DNA of 23,730 nucleotides from Bacteroidota bacterium (GCA_023436425.1 JAEZJD010000152.1:1-23730), one strand, 5' to 3'. Numbered from the stretch's first letter, positions 8,589 through 16,187 are shown. Numbers and translations: made by a program. Notes: generated by a model not told the origin, from the letters alone.

Positions 8589-8858
8589 ATGAACAAAGCT
8601 GAATTGATCGCTAAAATCGCTGATGATGCTGGCATCACAAAAACCCAAGCTAACACTGCTTTAGATTCTTTTGTAGAGGCCGTAGGCAAAACACTTAAAG
8701 GTGGCGGAAAAGTTACTTTGGTAGGTTTTGGAACTTTTTCTGTTTCTAAACGTGCGGCTCGCAACGGACGCAATCCACAAACCGGTGAAGTAATTAAAAT
8801 CAAAGCAAGAAAAGTTGCTCGCTTCAAAGCCGGAAAAGAACTTTCTGCTAAGTTGTAA
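8589..8858 (+). CDS. hup: HU-family DNA-binding protein
   Basis: Nucleoid-associated protein that bends and compacts DNA as a dimer. The 89-residue sequence matches HU from end to end: MNKAELIAKIADDAG, the KVTLVGFGTFSV strand, the DNA-binding arm RAARNGRNPQTGE with the conserved Arg-Asn-Pro, and a basic C-terminal helix. It has its own promoter in front and a strong terminator behind, so it is probably a single-gene transcript. The codon use looks like that of a highly expressed gene. Confidence 0.96.
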   Translation: MNKAELIAKIADDAGITKTQANTALDSFVEAVGKTLKGGGKVTLVGFGTFSVSKRAARNGRNPQTGEVIKIKARKVARFKAGKELSAKL

Positions 8859-8880
8859 TTACCAACCAACAAAAACATTG

Positions 8881-8909
8881 AGCTTTCTGTTTTGCAGAAA
8901 GCTTTTTTA
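8881..8909 (+). terminator. Rho-independent terminator after HU
   Basis: A perfect 9-bp stem AGCTTTCTG/CAGAAAGCT (8881-8889 and 8895-8903) with loop TTTTG is followed by TTTTTAT. It begins 22 bases after the HU stop codon. Confidence 0.9.
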
Positions 8910-8941
8910 TTTTACCACCTACATTTGCAAAAAAAAGTTTT

Positions 8942-9070
8942 ATGGGAAGAGGAGATAAGAAAACTAAAAAAGGAAAAATCGCTAAGGGTTCATTTGGTAA
9001 ATCAAGACCAGCAGGACCAAAAAAGATAACCGACAATCAGCCGTTAGAAAAGAAGGAAAAAGAATCTTAA
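8942..9070 (+). CDS. 30S ribosomal protein bTHX, 42 aa
   Basis: A very small, strongly basic protein that begins MGRGDKKTKKGKI and continues with KGSFGKSRP. This matches the Bacteroidota/Thermus THX family (Thx, S31e-like peptide), which sits in the head of the 30S subunit and stabilises the RNA there. The open frame runs ATG to TAA over 43 codons, with Lys, Arg and Gly making up almost half of the residues. It follows the HU terminator by about 30 bases, so it needs its own promoter; the T-rich terminator region and the ACATTTGC before the gene are the only candidates I see. It is easily missed by length cut-offs. Confidence 0.82.
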   Translation: MGRGDKKTKKGKIAKGSFGKSRPAGPKKITDNQPLEKKEKES

Positions 9071-9125
9071 TAGATACTGACAGTTAGCGGTTTGCAGTCT
9101 CTCCCGGAATCGCAACAGCTCTCAT

Positions 9126-9773
9126 TCACGGCGCCAGCCGTTCTATTTTCCAGTTGCCATTTTCCTGAACGTTATATCGAATTCTGTCGTGCAGCCTGCT
9201 GGGCCGCCCCTGCCAGAATTCTATAGTTACGGGCTTCACCAGGTATCCGCCCCAGTGCGGCGGCCGCTGAATGTTTCCGTCCCGCATTTTTTCGGATAGC
9301 ATTTTATATCGTTCATCAATCCAGCTTCGTGATTCGATTATTTCACTTTGCGGCGAGGTCCAGGCGCCAATGCGGCTTGCTACTGGGCGGGATGTGAAGT
9401 ACTCATCGCTTTCCGATTCTGTAAGTTTGTCTACAACACCCGTGATGCGTACTTGTCTTTCCAGTTCTTTCCAAAAGAATACCAGGCAGGCCCGCGGGTT
9501 TTCCTCCAGCTGACGTCCTTTAAAACTCTTGTAATTACCGAAAAAGATAAACCCGTTTTCATCAAAACCCTTCATCAAAACTATGCGTGCCGATGGCAGT
9601 CCGTCTGCAGAAGCGGTGGCAAGCGTCATTGCATTCGGTTCCACAATTTCCGATTCGATTGCCTGCATCCACCATGTTCTAAATTGATGAATAGGGTTTA
9701 CGGCAACGTTTTCTTCTAACAAAACTTGCTGCGAGTATTCTCTGCGCAGATCGGCAATTTCTTTGATCATCAA
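9126..9773 (-). CDS. pdxH: Pyridoxamine 5'-phosphate oxidase
   Basis: FMN enzyme that oxidises pyridoxine or pyridoxamine 5'-phosphate to pyridoxal 5'-phosphate, the last step of vitamin B6 supply and salvage. The 215-residue protein shows the family segments in order: IADLRREYSQ at the N-terminus, NAMTLATAS, PSARIVLMKGFDENGFIFFGNY with FMN-contacting residues, ACLVFFWKELERQVRI, SRIGAWTSPQS, and the C-terminal signature IEFWQGRPSRLHDR. Length is normal and nothing is missing. The gene stands alone on the minus strand. Confidence 0.95.
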   Translation of the reverse strand: MMIKEIADLRREYSQQVLLEENVAVNPIHQFRTWWMQAIESEIVEPNAMTLATASADGLPSARIVLMKGFDENGFIFFGNYKSFKGRQLEENPRACLVFFWKELERQVRITGVVDKLTESESDEYFTSRPVASRIGAWTSPQSEIIESRSWIDERYKMLSEKMRDGNIQRPPHWGGYLVKPVTIEFWQGRPSRLHDRIRYNVQENGNWKIERLAP

Positions 9774-9814
9774 GTAAAGGTAGAGTGTTAGTAAGTTGGT
9801 GCCGCTGACGGGCG

Positions 9815-10693
9815 TCAGTGTTGCACCCGCTTTAAAAGTTCGTCGCGTTCGTCCATTATCAGTTGTAGCATACTTTCCAATTCACCTATTCTTCTAATTT
9901 CTACCTGCAGTTTGCGATTGGTATCAGAGAGCTGTTTCAGATCATTGTTCATTTCTTCCAGATACTGAATTTTTCTGGCTAATTGCTGCCGCTGATTATT
10001 GGCTTCGCGAAGCTTGTCTTCTGTTTCATTGAGCAGCGCTGCTGTTTTCAAATTTTCTTCTGTTAGCTCCAGCAGTCGTTCTTCTTTTCGCAACAGTTCT
10101 TTTTCAAGATGGTGGTTCGCTTGTTCCATGTTTTCCAGCTTCATCGTCAACTCACTCGCCGCCCAGCTCTGTTCTTCCAAACTTTGAAGTTTCGATTGCA
10201 GCGTGTCGAATTCTGTCTGCAAATCGTCGAAACGTTCCTGAATTTTAGTGGCTAATTCATTCTGTTGCTTCAGGCTTTTTATCTCCGCATCTCTTTTCGA
10301 GATAGTTATTTGCAGTTGCTCCACTTCTGCATTGTATTCATCTTCTTTCGCCCAATCGCTTTCGTTGGGATCTTCGTCCTTTTTGGTTATCTCCAGATCT
10401 CTAAGCTGCGAAATGACAGATGATAGCTGATCCTGCTGACGAAGCATCATCAGTTTTAAGCTGCGCAATTCGTCTGTTTCTTCGGCCGTTTTTGCATTGG
10501 AAACCCGCTTTGGTTCTCTTACTGGAACCGGCTTGGGTTTCGGTTTGTATCCGGGAAAGCTTTCTTCAGAAAAGTACAATTGAATTTTCTTTCTGCTGTC
10601 TATGAAGAAGAACACAGCAAAAAGGAATGCTATAGCTACAATAATAAATACAGCTATCTCTAACGCAGTTAGTGGTACCGAAATAAAAAACAT
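9815..10693 (-). CDS. Membrane-anchored coiled-coil protein
   Basis: I do not recognise a named family. Residues about 9-31 form one hydrophobic helix (ALEIAVFIIVAIAFLFAVFFF). A proline/lysine-rich linker (KPKPKPVPVREP) follows, and then more than 200 residues of heptad-rich coiled coil with many Glu, Leu, Gln and Lys run to the C-terminus. This architecture suits an inner-membrane scaffold or a tether whose rod projects into the cytoplasm or periplasm. The Lys/Arg residues just after the helix favour the rod in the cytoplasm. It lies 52 bases downstream of pyrH on the same strand. No catalytic motif is visible. Confidence 0.75.
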   Translation of the reverse strand: MFFISVPLTALEIAVFIIVAIAFLFAVFFFIDSRKKIQLYFSEESFPGYKPKPKPVPVREPKRVSNAKTAEETDELRSLKLMMLRQQDQLSSVISQLRDLEITKKDEDPNESDWAKEDEYNAEVEQLQITISKRDAEIKSLKQQNELATKIQERFDDLQTEFDTLQSKLQSLEEQSWAASELTMKLENMEQANHHLEKELLRKEERLLELTEENLKTAALLNETEDKLREANNQRQQLARKIQYLEEMNNDLKQLSDTNRKLQVEIRRIGELESMLQLIMDERDELLKRVQH

Positions 10694-10745
10694 CCGTCCG
10701 GTCAGTAAGTTTCGATTTGAAAACTAAGGCTTTTCCCTGAAAAAG

Positions 10746-11465
10746 TTATAAGGAATTGCGCACAAGCGTGCCCACTTTCTCTCCCGTTACAACTCTCTTC
10801 AGATTCCCCGGTTTGTTCATGTCGAATACGACGATAGGTAATTGGTTTTCCATGCACAACGTGAACGCAGTCATGTCCATGACATTCAACTGCTGCGATA
10901 TGCATTCCTGGTATGTGATGACGCCATACTTTGTCGCCGAAGAATCTTTCTCCGGATCGGCAGTGTAAATGCCATCGACTCTTGTTCCCTTTAAAATCAA
11001 ATCTGCTTTAATCTCAATAGCTCGCAAGGACCCTGCCGTGTCCGTTGTAAAATATGGGTTTCCGGTACCAGCGCCAAAGATGACAACACGTCCTTTTTCA
11101 AGATGCCGGATGGCCCTTCTTCTGATATATGGCTCAGCTATTTGTTCCATCTTTATTGCACTCTGCAATCTTGTATAAACACCAATTTTTTCAAGACTTG
11201 CCTGCAGCGCCATCCCATTGATTACAGTTGCCAGCATGCCCATATAATCGCCGTGCGCTCTTTCAATCCCCGTATCTGCTTCATTCATGCCGCGATAGAT
11301 ATTTCCACCGCCAATAACAATGGCAACTTGAACACCGAGATCTGCGATGGACTTAACATCTTCTGCGTATTGGTTTAGGACAGCAGTGTCAAATCCAAAA
11401 CTTTTATCACCCATTAAAGATTCACCCGAAAGCTTAAGTAGAACACGTTTGTATTTAGGGAGCAT
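10746..11465 (-). CDS. pyrH: UMP kinase
   Basis: Phosphorylates UMP to UDP with ATP in pyrimidine synthesis; the bacterial enzyme is an amino-acid-kinase-fold hexamer regulated by GTP and UTP. The 239-residue protein has the phosphate-binding start RVLLKLSGESLMG, the VIGGGNIYRG loop, RRAIRHLEKGRVVIFGAGTG, and the acceptor and ATP sites in TDTAGSLRAIEI and KGTRVDGIYTADP. Length and start are normal. The usual partner frr (ribosome recycling factor) is not next to it here. Confidence 0.95.
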   Translation of the reverse strand: MLPKYKRVLLKLSGESLMGDKSFGFDTAVLNQYAEDVKSIADLGVQVAIVIGGGNIYRGMNEADTGIERAHGDYMGMLATVINGMALQASLEKIGVYTRLQSAIKMEQIAEPYIRRRAIRHLEKGRVVIFGAGTGNPYFTTDTAGSLRAIEIKADLILKGTRVDGIYTADPEKDSSATKYGVITYQECISQQLNVMDMTAFTLCMENQLPIVVFDMNKPGNLKRVVTGEKVGTLVRNSL

Positions 11466-11571
11466 AAGTGAAGTTCAATGCTTGCGAAGATAAGTGTTCT
11501 CGCTGTCTGAGATTTCAAAGTTCGTTCTGGCGCTTCGTAGCACGCCTTGAACTATTTTTCCGGAAATAGAA

Positions 11572-12342
11572 CTATCGTTTGCTGATCTTGCCAATTGCCT
11601 CTTTGGTAAAATCGCTAAGTACCAGTCTGCCGCTTATCTCCGCACGTTTGCACAGCAGATCACCCCAATCATCGGTGCCTTGCCAAAAGATATTTTTCAA
11701 TTCAGCGATGGCTTCGTTGCTGGAGTGCGACAGTTGGTGCGTAATGCGCTGTATTGCTTCTTCCATATCAGCTACGGAGTGATGCAACTCTGCGTATAGT
11801 CCCTTCCTGTGCGCCCATTCAGCATGGCGCCACATCGTTGCGTCAATTGCCAATTGCGAAAAGGCAGAAACGCCAATTTTTCGTTGCACGGCAGGACCAA
11901 CGACGAAAGGACCGATGCCCAAGGCAAGTTCGCTGAGCTTCACATCAGCACCTTCCATGGCAATGGCGTAGTCCACAGCGGCAGCAAGACCAACGCCACC
12001 ACCCACGCATTTTCCGTGAATGCGACCGACAATTATTTTCGGGCACTTGCGCATTGAATTGATCACATCGGCAAACCCGCTGAAAAAATGAAATCCCTGT
12101 TTTTCATCTGAAATCCTGGACAACTCTTCGAATGATGCGCCAGCGCAGAAGGCTTTTTCACCAGCCGAACGCAGCACAATTACCCTGGTGTTTTTATCTC
12201 TACCCGCATCGTGAATTTCATGAGCAAGTTTCTCGAGAATTCTGTGCGGCAGTGAGTTGCTTTGAGGGTGGAAAAACTCAATAGTTGTTATGCCATTGTG
12301 TGTTTCGGAATGTACATAACCGTTTGTAATGTCTTTCGTCAT
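11572..12342 (-). CDS. Enoyl-CoA hydratase/isomerase family protein
   Basis: A crotonase-fold protein of 256 residues acting on an acyl-CoA. The oxyanion-hole segment RSAGEKAFCAGASFEEL and the second glycine-rich segment GKCVGGGVGLAAAVDYA are clear. Of the two catalytic glutamates of classic hydratases, the second is present in SELALGIGP. The first (GGGxE in the classic enzyme) is replaced by Gly in GGGVGL. The protein may therefore catalyse a variant reaction such as methylglutaconyl-CoA hydration, isomerisation or another crotonase chemistry. It is the last chromosomal gene before the integrated element. It ends at 11572, with 106 bases of spacer to the pyrH start. Confidence 0.88.
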   Translation of the reverse strand: MTKDITNGYVHSETHNGITTIEFFHPQSNSLPHRILEKLAHEIHDAGRDKNTRVIVLRSAGEKAFCAGASFEELSRISDEKQGFHFFSGFADVINSMRKCPKIIVGRIHGKCVGGGVGLAAAVDYAIAMEGADVKLSELALGIGPFVVGPAVQRKIGVSAFSQLAIDATMWRHAEWAHRKGLYAELHHSVADMEEAIQRITHQLSHSSNEAIAELKNIFWQGTDDWGDLLCKRAEISGRLVLSDFTKEAIGKISKR

Positions 12343-12384
12343 GGCTGGATGTTTTGGATCCTAAAACTAAGGACAGATAGACGT

Positions 12385-12416
12385 AAAAATAAAAAAGGCA
12401 GCCTTTTGGCTACCTT
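12385..12416 (-). terminator. Rho-independent terminator of the tRNA-Asn locus
   Basis: Read on the minus strand, GGTAGCC pairs with GGCTGCC (one G-U pair) across an AAAA loop (12397-12414) and is followed by TTTTTTATTTTTA. It lies directly after the 3' end of the tRNA-Asn fragment, so it is the original terminator of that tRNA gene. Confidence 0.8.
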
Positions 12417-12480
12417 CTGCTCCCCCTGTTGGACTTGAACCAACGACCCTCTGATTAACAGTCAGAAACAAGGGGAGCAG
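12417..12480. repeat. Inverted repeat around the tRNA-Asn fragment
   Basis: CTGCTCCCCCT (12417-12427) faces AAGGGGAGCAG (12470-12480); 10 of 11 positions are complementary and the eleventh is a G-U pair. On the minus strand this gives the fragment a 7-bp acceptor-like stem, extended by four further pairs. The result is a cloverleaf without a D arm. It may instead be a recombinase-binding inverted repeat at attL. Confidence 0.7.
12420..12466 (-). other. 3' fragment of tRNA-Asn(GTT), the attL site of an integrated element
   Basis: On the minus strand the sequence contains a complete anticodon arm TCTGA-CTGTTAA-TCAGA with anticodon GTT (12450-12466), the variable loop GGGTC, a T arm GTTGG-TTCAAGT-CCAAC (12428-12444), the acceptor 3' strand AGGGGGA (12421-12427) and discriminator G (12420). 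The D arm and normal 5' part of a tRNA-Asn are missing: upstream of the anticodon arm there are only three bases before an acceptor-like strand. Tyrosine integrases use such tRNA 3' halves as crossover sites and rebuild the full tRNA at the other end. The intact tRNA-Asn should therefore lie beyond 23730. The integrase gene starts 166 bases away. Confidence 0.85.
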
Positions 12481-12631
12481 GTTGTTTATGGTTTATTATT
12501 CGTTTTCATTGAAATACTGTACCAGCTTGTGTTTCGTGTTACTATCTTTTTATTCATTGTTGTTCTTTTTTGGTGTTTTTTCTTGTAAATGGTTTGCAAA
12601 TGATGTAAATTCAGAAATCAACTTACGTCGT

Positions 12632-13879
12632 ATGACAGCTCCCACAATTGACACCTACTTAGATATCCGCCGAAGAAAAGACAACGGTACCTATCCTGTA
12701 AAGTTAAAAGTCTATTACAATGACAAAACAAAATTTTACCGCACAGGGATAGATTTGACCAGAGAAGAATTTGAACGTTCTTATTTAGCTCAAAAGCCGC
12801 GAGAAGAGTTCAAGAAAGTTAAACAAAGCATTCAAAAAATAGAAACGCGAGCTAATGAAGTTTTAGAAACAATCAAAGATTTTTCCTTTGAAAAGTTCGA
12901 GCGGAAAATGTTTCGTCCTATTGGTTCCGAAAATGATGTGTTCTACTACTATAAGAAAGTCATAGACGACTTCAAAAGAAGAGAAAGAGTAAACACGCAG
13001 AGCAATTATGAGTTGTCCCAAAAGTCAATAAAAGCCTTCCTAGCCTCTACTGGTAAAAACGGAAGTGAATTGCAGTTTGATGAGATTACTGTTTCTTTTT
13101 TGAAGGATTATGAAAGCTGGATGCTTAGGAACGAAAAGTCAATTACTACTGTTGGCATCTATCTGAGGCCCCTCCAAGCAATATTTAATCATGCGATTGC
13201 GGATACAGAAACATTAAAAGAGATTTACCCATTTGGTAAACGTAAGTATCAGATTCCTGCAGGAAGAAATACCAAAAAAGCTCTTTCAAAAGAAGAACTG
13301 GCGAAGCTTCGTGACTTTCCTGTCGAACCCAACATTCATTTGCAAAAAGCACGAGACTTTTGGTTCTTTAGCTTTTATTGCAACGGGATGAACATGAGAG
13401 ACATTGCGGAACTGAAGTATAAAGACCTTAGAGAAAACTCCTTCTCGTTTATCCGCACCAAAACCAAATTCACAACAAAAGGAGATTTGAAACCTATTTA
13501 TGTGGCGCTAAATCCATTCACAAGGAACGTATTAGATAAATATCGCACCCATAAAGTTGGTAAAGAAGACCTATACATTTTTCCGATTTTTAATCCTCGT
13601 ATGAACGAAGAAGAAAAAGTTAGAGCTGTAGACAACTTCACTCGGTTCGTGAACCAGCACATGAAAACAATCGCTAAAGCTGTTGGGGTAACAGAAAAGC
13701 TAAGCACATATTGGGCAAGGCACACATTCACGACGATATCAATAACATCAAACAATCGTTCTCTCGAGTTCATTCAAGGTGCGCTGGGTCATAATAGCAT
13801 TGCAACCACAATGAAATATTGGTCTGGCTTCGACGAGAGCGTGGTGAATGATAACGCAGAACAACTAATGAACTTCTAA
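12632..13879 (+). CDS. int: Tyrosine recombinase/integrase, Bacteroidota phage-integrase type
   Basis: Site-specific recombinase that inserts and excises the element at tRNA-Asn. From the ATG at 12632 the protein has 415 residues. An arm-binding domain occupies about residues 1-90 (TYLDIRRRKDNGTYPVKLKV, then YRTGIDLTREEF), a SAM-like core-binding domain about 105-195, and the catalytic domain about 215-410. Catalytic residues are Arg256 (NMRDI), Arg363 in YWARHTF with Tyr360 in place of the usual box-II His, His386 in ALGHNSI and nucleophile Tyr396 (TTMKYW). The frame is open back to 12482, but those 50 residues are hydrophobic low-complexity sequence overlapping the attachment region, so I exclude them. 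It lacks the extra helix region of integron integrases as far as I can judge. Confidence 0.92.
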   Translation: MTAPTIDTYLDIRRRKDNGTYPVKLKVYYNDKTKFYRTGIDLTREEFERSYLAQKPREEFKKVKQSIQKIETRANEVLETIKDFSFEKFERKMFRPIGSENDVFYYYKKVIDDFKRRERVNTQSNYELSQKSIKAFLASTGKNGSELQFDEITVSFLKDYESWMLRNEKSITTVGIYLRPLQAIFNHAIADTETLKEIYPFGKRKYQIPAGRNTKKALSKEELAKLRDFPVEPNIHLQKARDFWFFSFYCNGMNMRDIAELKYKDLRENSFSFIRTKTKFTTKGDLKPIYVALNPFTRNVLDKYRTHKVGKEDLYIFPIFNPRMNEEEKVRAVDNFTRFVNQHMKTIAKAVGVTEKLSTYWARHTFTTISITSNNRSLEFIQGALGHNSIATTMKYWSGFDESVVNDNAEQLMNF

Positions 13880-13888
13880 ATATTAATT

Positions 13889-14641
13889 ATGTTGAATGCT
13901 TTATCATTCAAGGAAAGACAAGAGGTGATGGAAAAGTTGTGGGAACCAGCCAAGATATATGGCAATATCAAGAAGCTTCTTAGACAATACGAAAAGCATG
14001 ACATTAAAAAAGTAAATTTTAAGAAACGGTACATTATTCTTTGGCCAGGTAATTCTGATTTTGAAGCACAAGAACAATTTGTCAGAATTCAAAAGAACGA
14101 AGAACTATTAAATCGGCTCTATGCCCTGCAAGAAGACCATAGTCGAAAATGTCGGTTGAAAAACTGGCAAGATGTGGATGTTTTGGTCAAAGAAATTGGT
14201 GAATTGCAGGAGAAAATTTCTTTAGTTCACAACTCGATACCCACCATCAGCGATCGGTTATCGCAACAATTTGTGTTAGAAGTTAAGGATATTCTTAAGC
14301 CGTTAAGTGGGTATTGGAAAGGTGTATTAATAATGAATAATGAAGAATTTGAAACAATGACTGATTATACATTATTCTTTATCGAAAACGGCCAACTTCC
14401 TGAGAATATTAAGGCCATTAATGCTAACCACGTCACGCTAAGATTCCTGAAAAAAACATTTCATATCATATTCTCCAAAATTAAGACGAGGGGCAATCGA
14501 CGAATTTGGGCTAATTTTTTACATAAAGTATTTAGCAACTTCCGTAGAAGCGACTCATCATTGGAGACTACTTATAAGACTATGGATGATTATGATAATT
14601 ATCTCGCTGATAAAGAAATGTTCATTCACTATCGCGAATAA
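13889..14641 (+). CDS. Unknown protein of the element core, 250 aa
   Basis: I do not recognise this family. The protein is charged and predicted mostly helical, with no signal peptide or membrane segment; a likely coiled stretch lies around residues 70-130 (QKNEELLNRLYALQEDHS, then VKEIGELQEKIS). A basic segment near residue 195 (KIKTRGNRRIW) could bind nucleic acid. It starts 9 bases after the integrase stop on the same strand, so it is probably co-transcribed with int. Proteins in this position in Bacteroidota elements are sometimes accessory recombination factors, but nothing in the sequence proves that here. Confidence 0.7.
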   Translation: MLNALSFKERQEVMEKLWEPAKIYGNIKKLLRQYEKHDIKKVNFKKRYIILWPGNSDFEAQEQFVRIQKNEELLNRLYALQEDHSRKCRLKNWQDVDVLVKEIGELQEKISLVHNSIPTISDRLSQQFVLEVKDILKPLSGYWKGVLIMNNEEFETMTDYTLFFIENGQLPENIKAINANHVTLRFLKKTFHIIFSKIKTRGNRRIWANFLHKVFSNFRRSDSSLETTYKTMDDYDNYLADKEMFIHYRE

Positions 14642-14720
14642 TTGCGAATCATATAAATCAACCAAAATCATATTTAAATCAATCATCAACATTACATCGT
14701 GCATTTAAAAGCACTTTGTA

Positions 14721-15062
14721 ATGCCTCAGTACAGCTTTGACCAATTACCGCAAGCAATATTTGAGCTCCACGAGAGAGTGGCAAATATTGAGCGTCTTCT
14801 ATTATCTCTTCCTCACAACCTTCCTTCTGAACAAGACAATGTATTAACCATTAAGGAAGCCGCAGCATTTCTCAGTCTGTCTGTAGCGACAGTCTACACA
14901 TTAGTATCAAAGGCTCAAATTCCTGTGGTCAAAAGAAGTAAGAGACTTTACTTTTTTAAAAGTGATTTAATTGAATGGCTAAGGGAAGCAAGAAGGGATA
15001 CAACTGAAACTATAGAAAAAAAAGCTTTAGAAAATTTCTCTTTACACAATAAAATAAAGTAA
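14721..15062 (+). CDS. Helix-turn-helix protein, excisionase-like (HTH_17)
   Basis: A 113-residue DNA-binding protein. Residues 1-40 look like a short helical lead with LHERVANIERLLLSL. Residues about 41-92 form a MerR/excisionase-type winged HTH: VLTIKEAAAFLSLSVATVY, then IPVVKRSKRLYFFKSDLIEWL. Such proteins in Bacteroidota elements act as excisionases or as regulators that direct the integrase toward excision. Its stop is one base before the ATG of the RepA-like ATPase, so the two are surely one transcript. Whether it binds attL or a promoter is not visible. Confidence 0.85.
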   Translation: MPQYSFDQLPQAIFELHERVANIERLLLSLPHNLPSEQDNVLTIKEAAAFLSLSVATVYTLVSKAQIPVVKRSKRLYFFKSDLIEWLREARRDTTETIEKKALENFSLHNKIK

Positions 15063-15063
15063 A

Positions 15064-16137
15064 ATGAAAAATCAAATCACAACCGAGTTTGACCCGGATG
15101 ATCTCAAATTTGAACAAACTTGGTTTAGAGGCCAGAAAAACAGTCATCCGAAACAGGTTATAGTATCCGTTCAGACCGGTGAAATTGTTGTACCTATAAT
15201 GACAAAGGGAAACATTAGCGCTGTTATTGGCAAGCCGAAAAGCAGAAAAACGACCTTCGTTAAGCTTTTAGCAGCTTCCATATTAAAAGCTCAACAATCG
15301 GGAAAATTCATAATCGACAGTCCCCCTAAAGAAGATGAAGAAATCCTGTATTGGTTTGACACTGAGCAGGGAATCGGTCATGTGCAAAAACTAAGTGAAG
15401 ACCTACAGAAGTTGAGCGGTTTCACAGATGCTTATTCGAACCTGTTTGTGCAATTTTTTCGACTTCGGATGCTTAACACACAGGACCGGCTTAAGTGGAT
15501 ATTATGGGTAATCGAGAATCTATATCGGAAGCCTCATTTCGTTGTAATAGATGGGCTCCGCGACCTTGTTGAAGATGTAAATGATGGTACAGAAGCAAAC
15601 AAAGTGCTTCAATCACTTAACGCTGCAGCGGAAAAGCTCAACACACACATTCTGTTGGTGCTGCATCAAAACAAAATAGATGGGAATGCAAGAGGACACC
15701 TTGGCACTGAACTTACACATAAAGCAGAAACTGTTATCTCCATTGAAAAATCAATTCAATCACCAAAACACAGTAAGGTTAAGTGTGCATTTTCTCGTGA
15801 TAAAGAATTCCAGCCTTTTGCGTTTACAGTTGATGATGAAGGACTGCCTTCAATAGTTGAAGGACTTATCGGAGAGCAACCTACAAACAAAACAGGTAGT
15901 TCTCAAGTTCCGTTCGAGGTGACAAGGTCTGTGCTAAACAACGTTTTCAAAACTGAAGATTTATACTCTTACAATAAACTACTTGATGCCGTGCATGGAT
16001 ATTTATTGAAAACTCAATATTCGCGTGGAAAAAGTAGGGTGCGAGAACTTATATCAACATGGGAAAATCTGGGTTTCATCAGAAACACCACACCACATTC
16101 TGTAAAGCACTTATACTGCTTACCGAAAAAACTGTGA
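15064..16137 (+). CDS. RepA-like AAA ATPase (hexameric helicase family)
   Basis: A 357-residue RecA-fold ATPase like the RepA/AAA_25 proteins of mobile elements, which act in element replication. The P-loop is ISAVIGKPKSRKTTF (GKPKSRKT, residues 56-63), in which the usual Gly before Lys-Thr is Arg. From memory this variant recurs in Bacteroidota relatives. Walker B is VVIDG (160-164). The segment LLVLHQNKIDGNARGHLGTEL with the sensor-like His-Gln and Arg follows. The last 90 residues look like a winged-helix domain (LLDAVHGYLL, RVRELISTWENLGFI). A long palindrome begins 4 bases after the stop, as for a cis-acting origin. Confidence 0.8.
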   Translation: MKNQITTEFDPDDLKFEQTWFRGQKNSHPKQVIVSVQTGEIVVPIMTKGNISAVIGKPKSRKTTFVKLLAASILKAQQSGKFIIDSPPKEDEEILYWFDTEQGIGHVQKLSEDLQKLSGFTDAYSNLFVQFFRLRMLNTQDRLKWILWVIENLYRKPHFVVIDGLRDLVEDVNDGTEANKVLQSLNAAAEKLNTHILLVLHQNKIDGNARGHLGTELTHKAETVISIEKSIQSPKHSKVKCAFSRDKEFQPFAFTVDDEGLPSIVEGLIGEQPTNKTGSSQVPFEVTRSVLNNVFKTEDLYSYNKLLDAVHGYLLKTQYSRGKSRVRELISTWENLGFIRNTTPHSVKHLYCLPKKL

Positions 16138-16141
16138 AGTC

Positions 16142-16187
16142 ATGTTATGTTACGTGCCATTCATATATGGCACGTAACATATAACAT
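16142..16187. repeat. Long palindrome behind the RepA-like gene, possible origin or hairpin
   Basis: TATGTTACGTGCCAT (16146-16160) is the exact reverse complement of ATGGCACGTAACATA (16167-16181), with a 6-base loop. A further ATGTTA/TAACAT pair extends it after a 2-base bulge, about 21 pairs in all. There is no T run after it, so it is not a plain terminator. A related GTAACATACGT occurs at about 16386. The spacer 16138-16425 otherwise holds only the smaller inverted repeat listed separately. Confidence 0.75.

Noticed and set aside
12482..12631. N-terminal extension of the integrase as a membrane segment
   Set aside because: The 50 residues are hydrophobic, Phe/Ser/Leu-rich low-complexity sequence overlapping the attachment region. 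The family starts at the MTAPTIDTYL sequence (12632).
12632..13879. Integron integrase responsible for the attC-like repeats
   Set aside because: The protein has the arm-binding and core domains of Bacteroidota element integrases and sits at a tRNA attachment site. I see no IntI-specific insertion and it is 4 kb from the nearest repeat.
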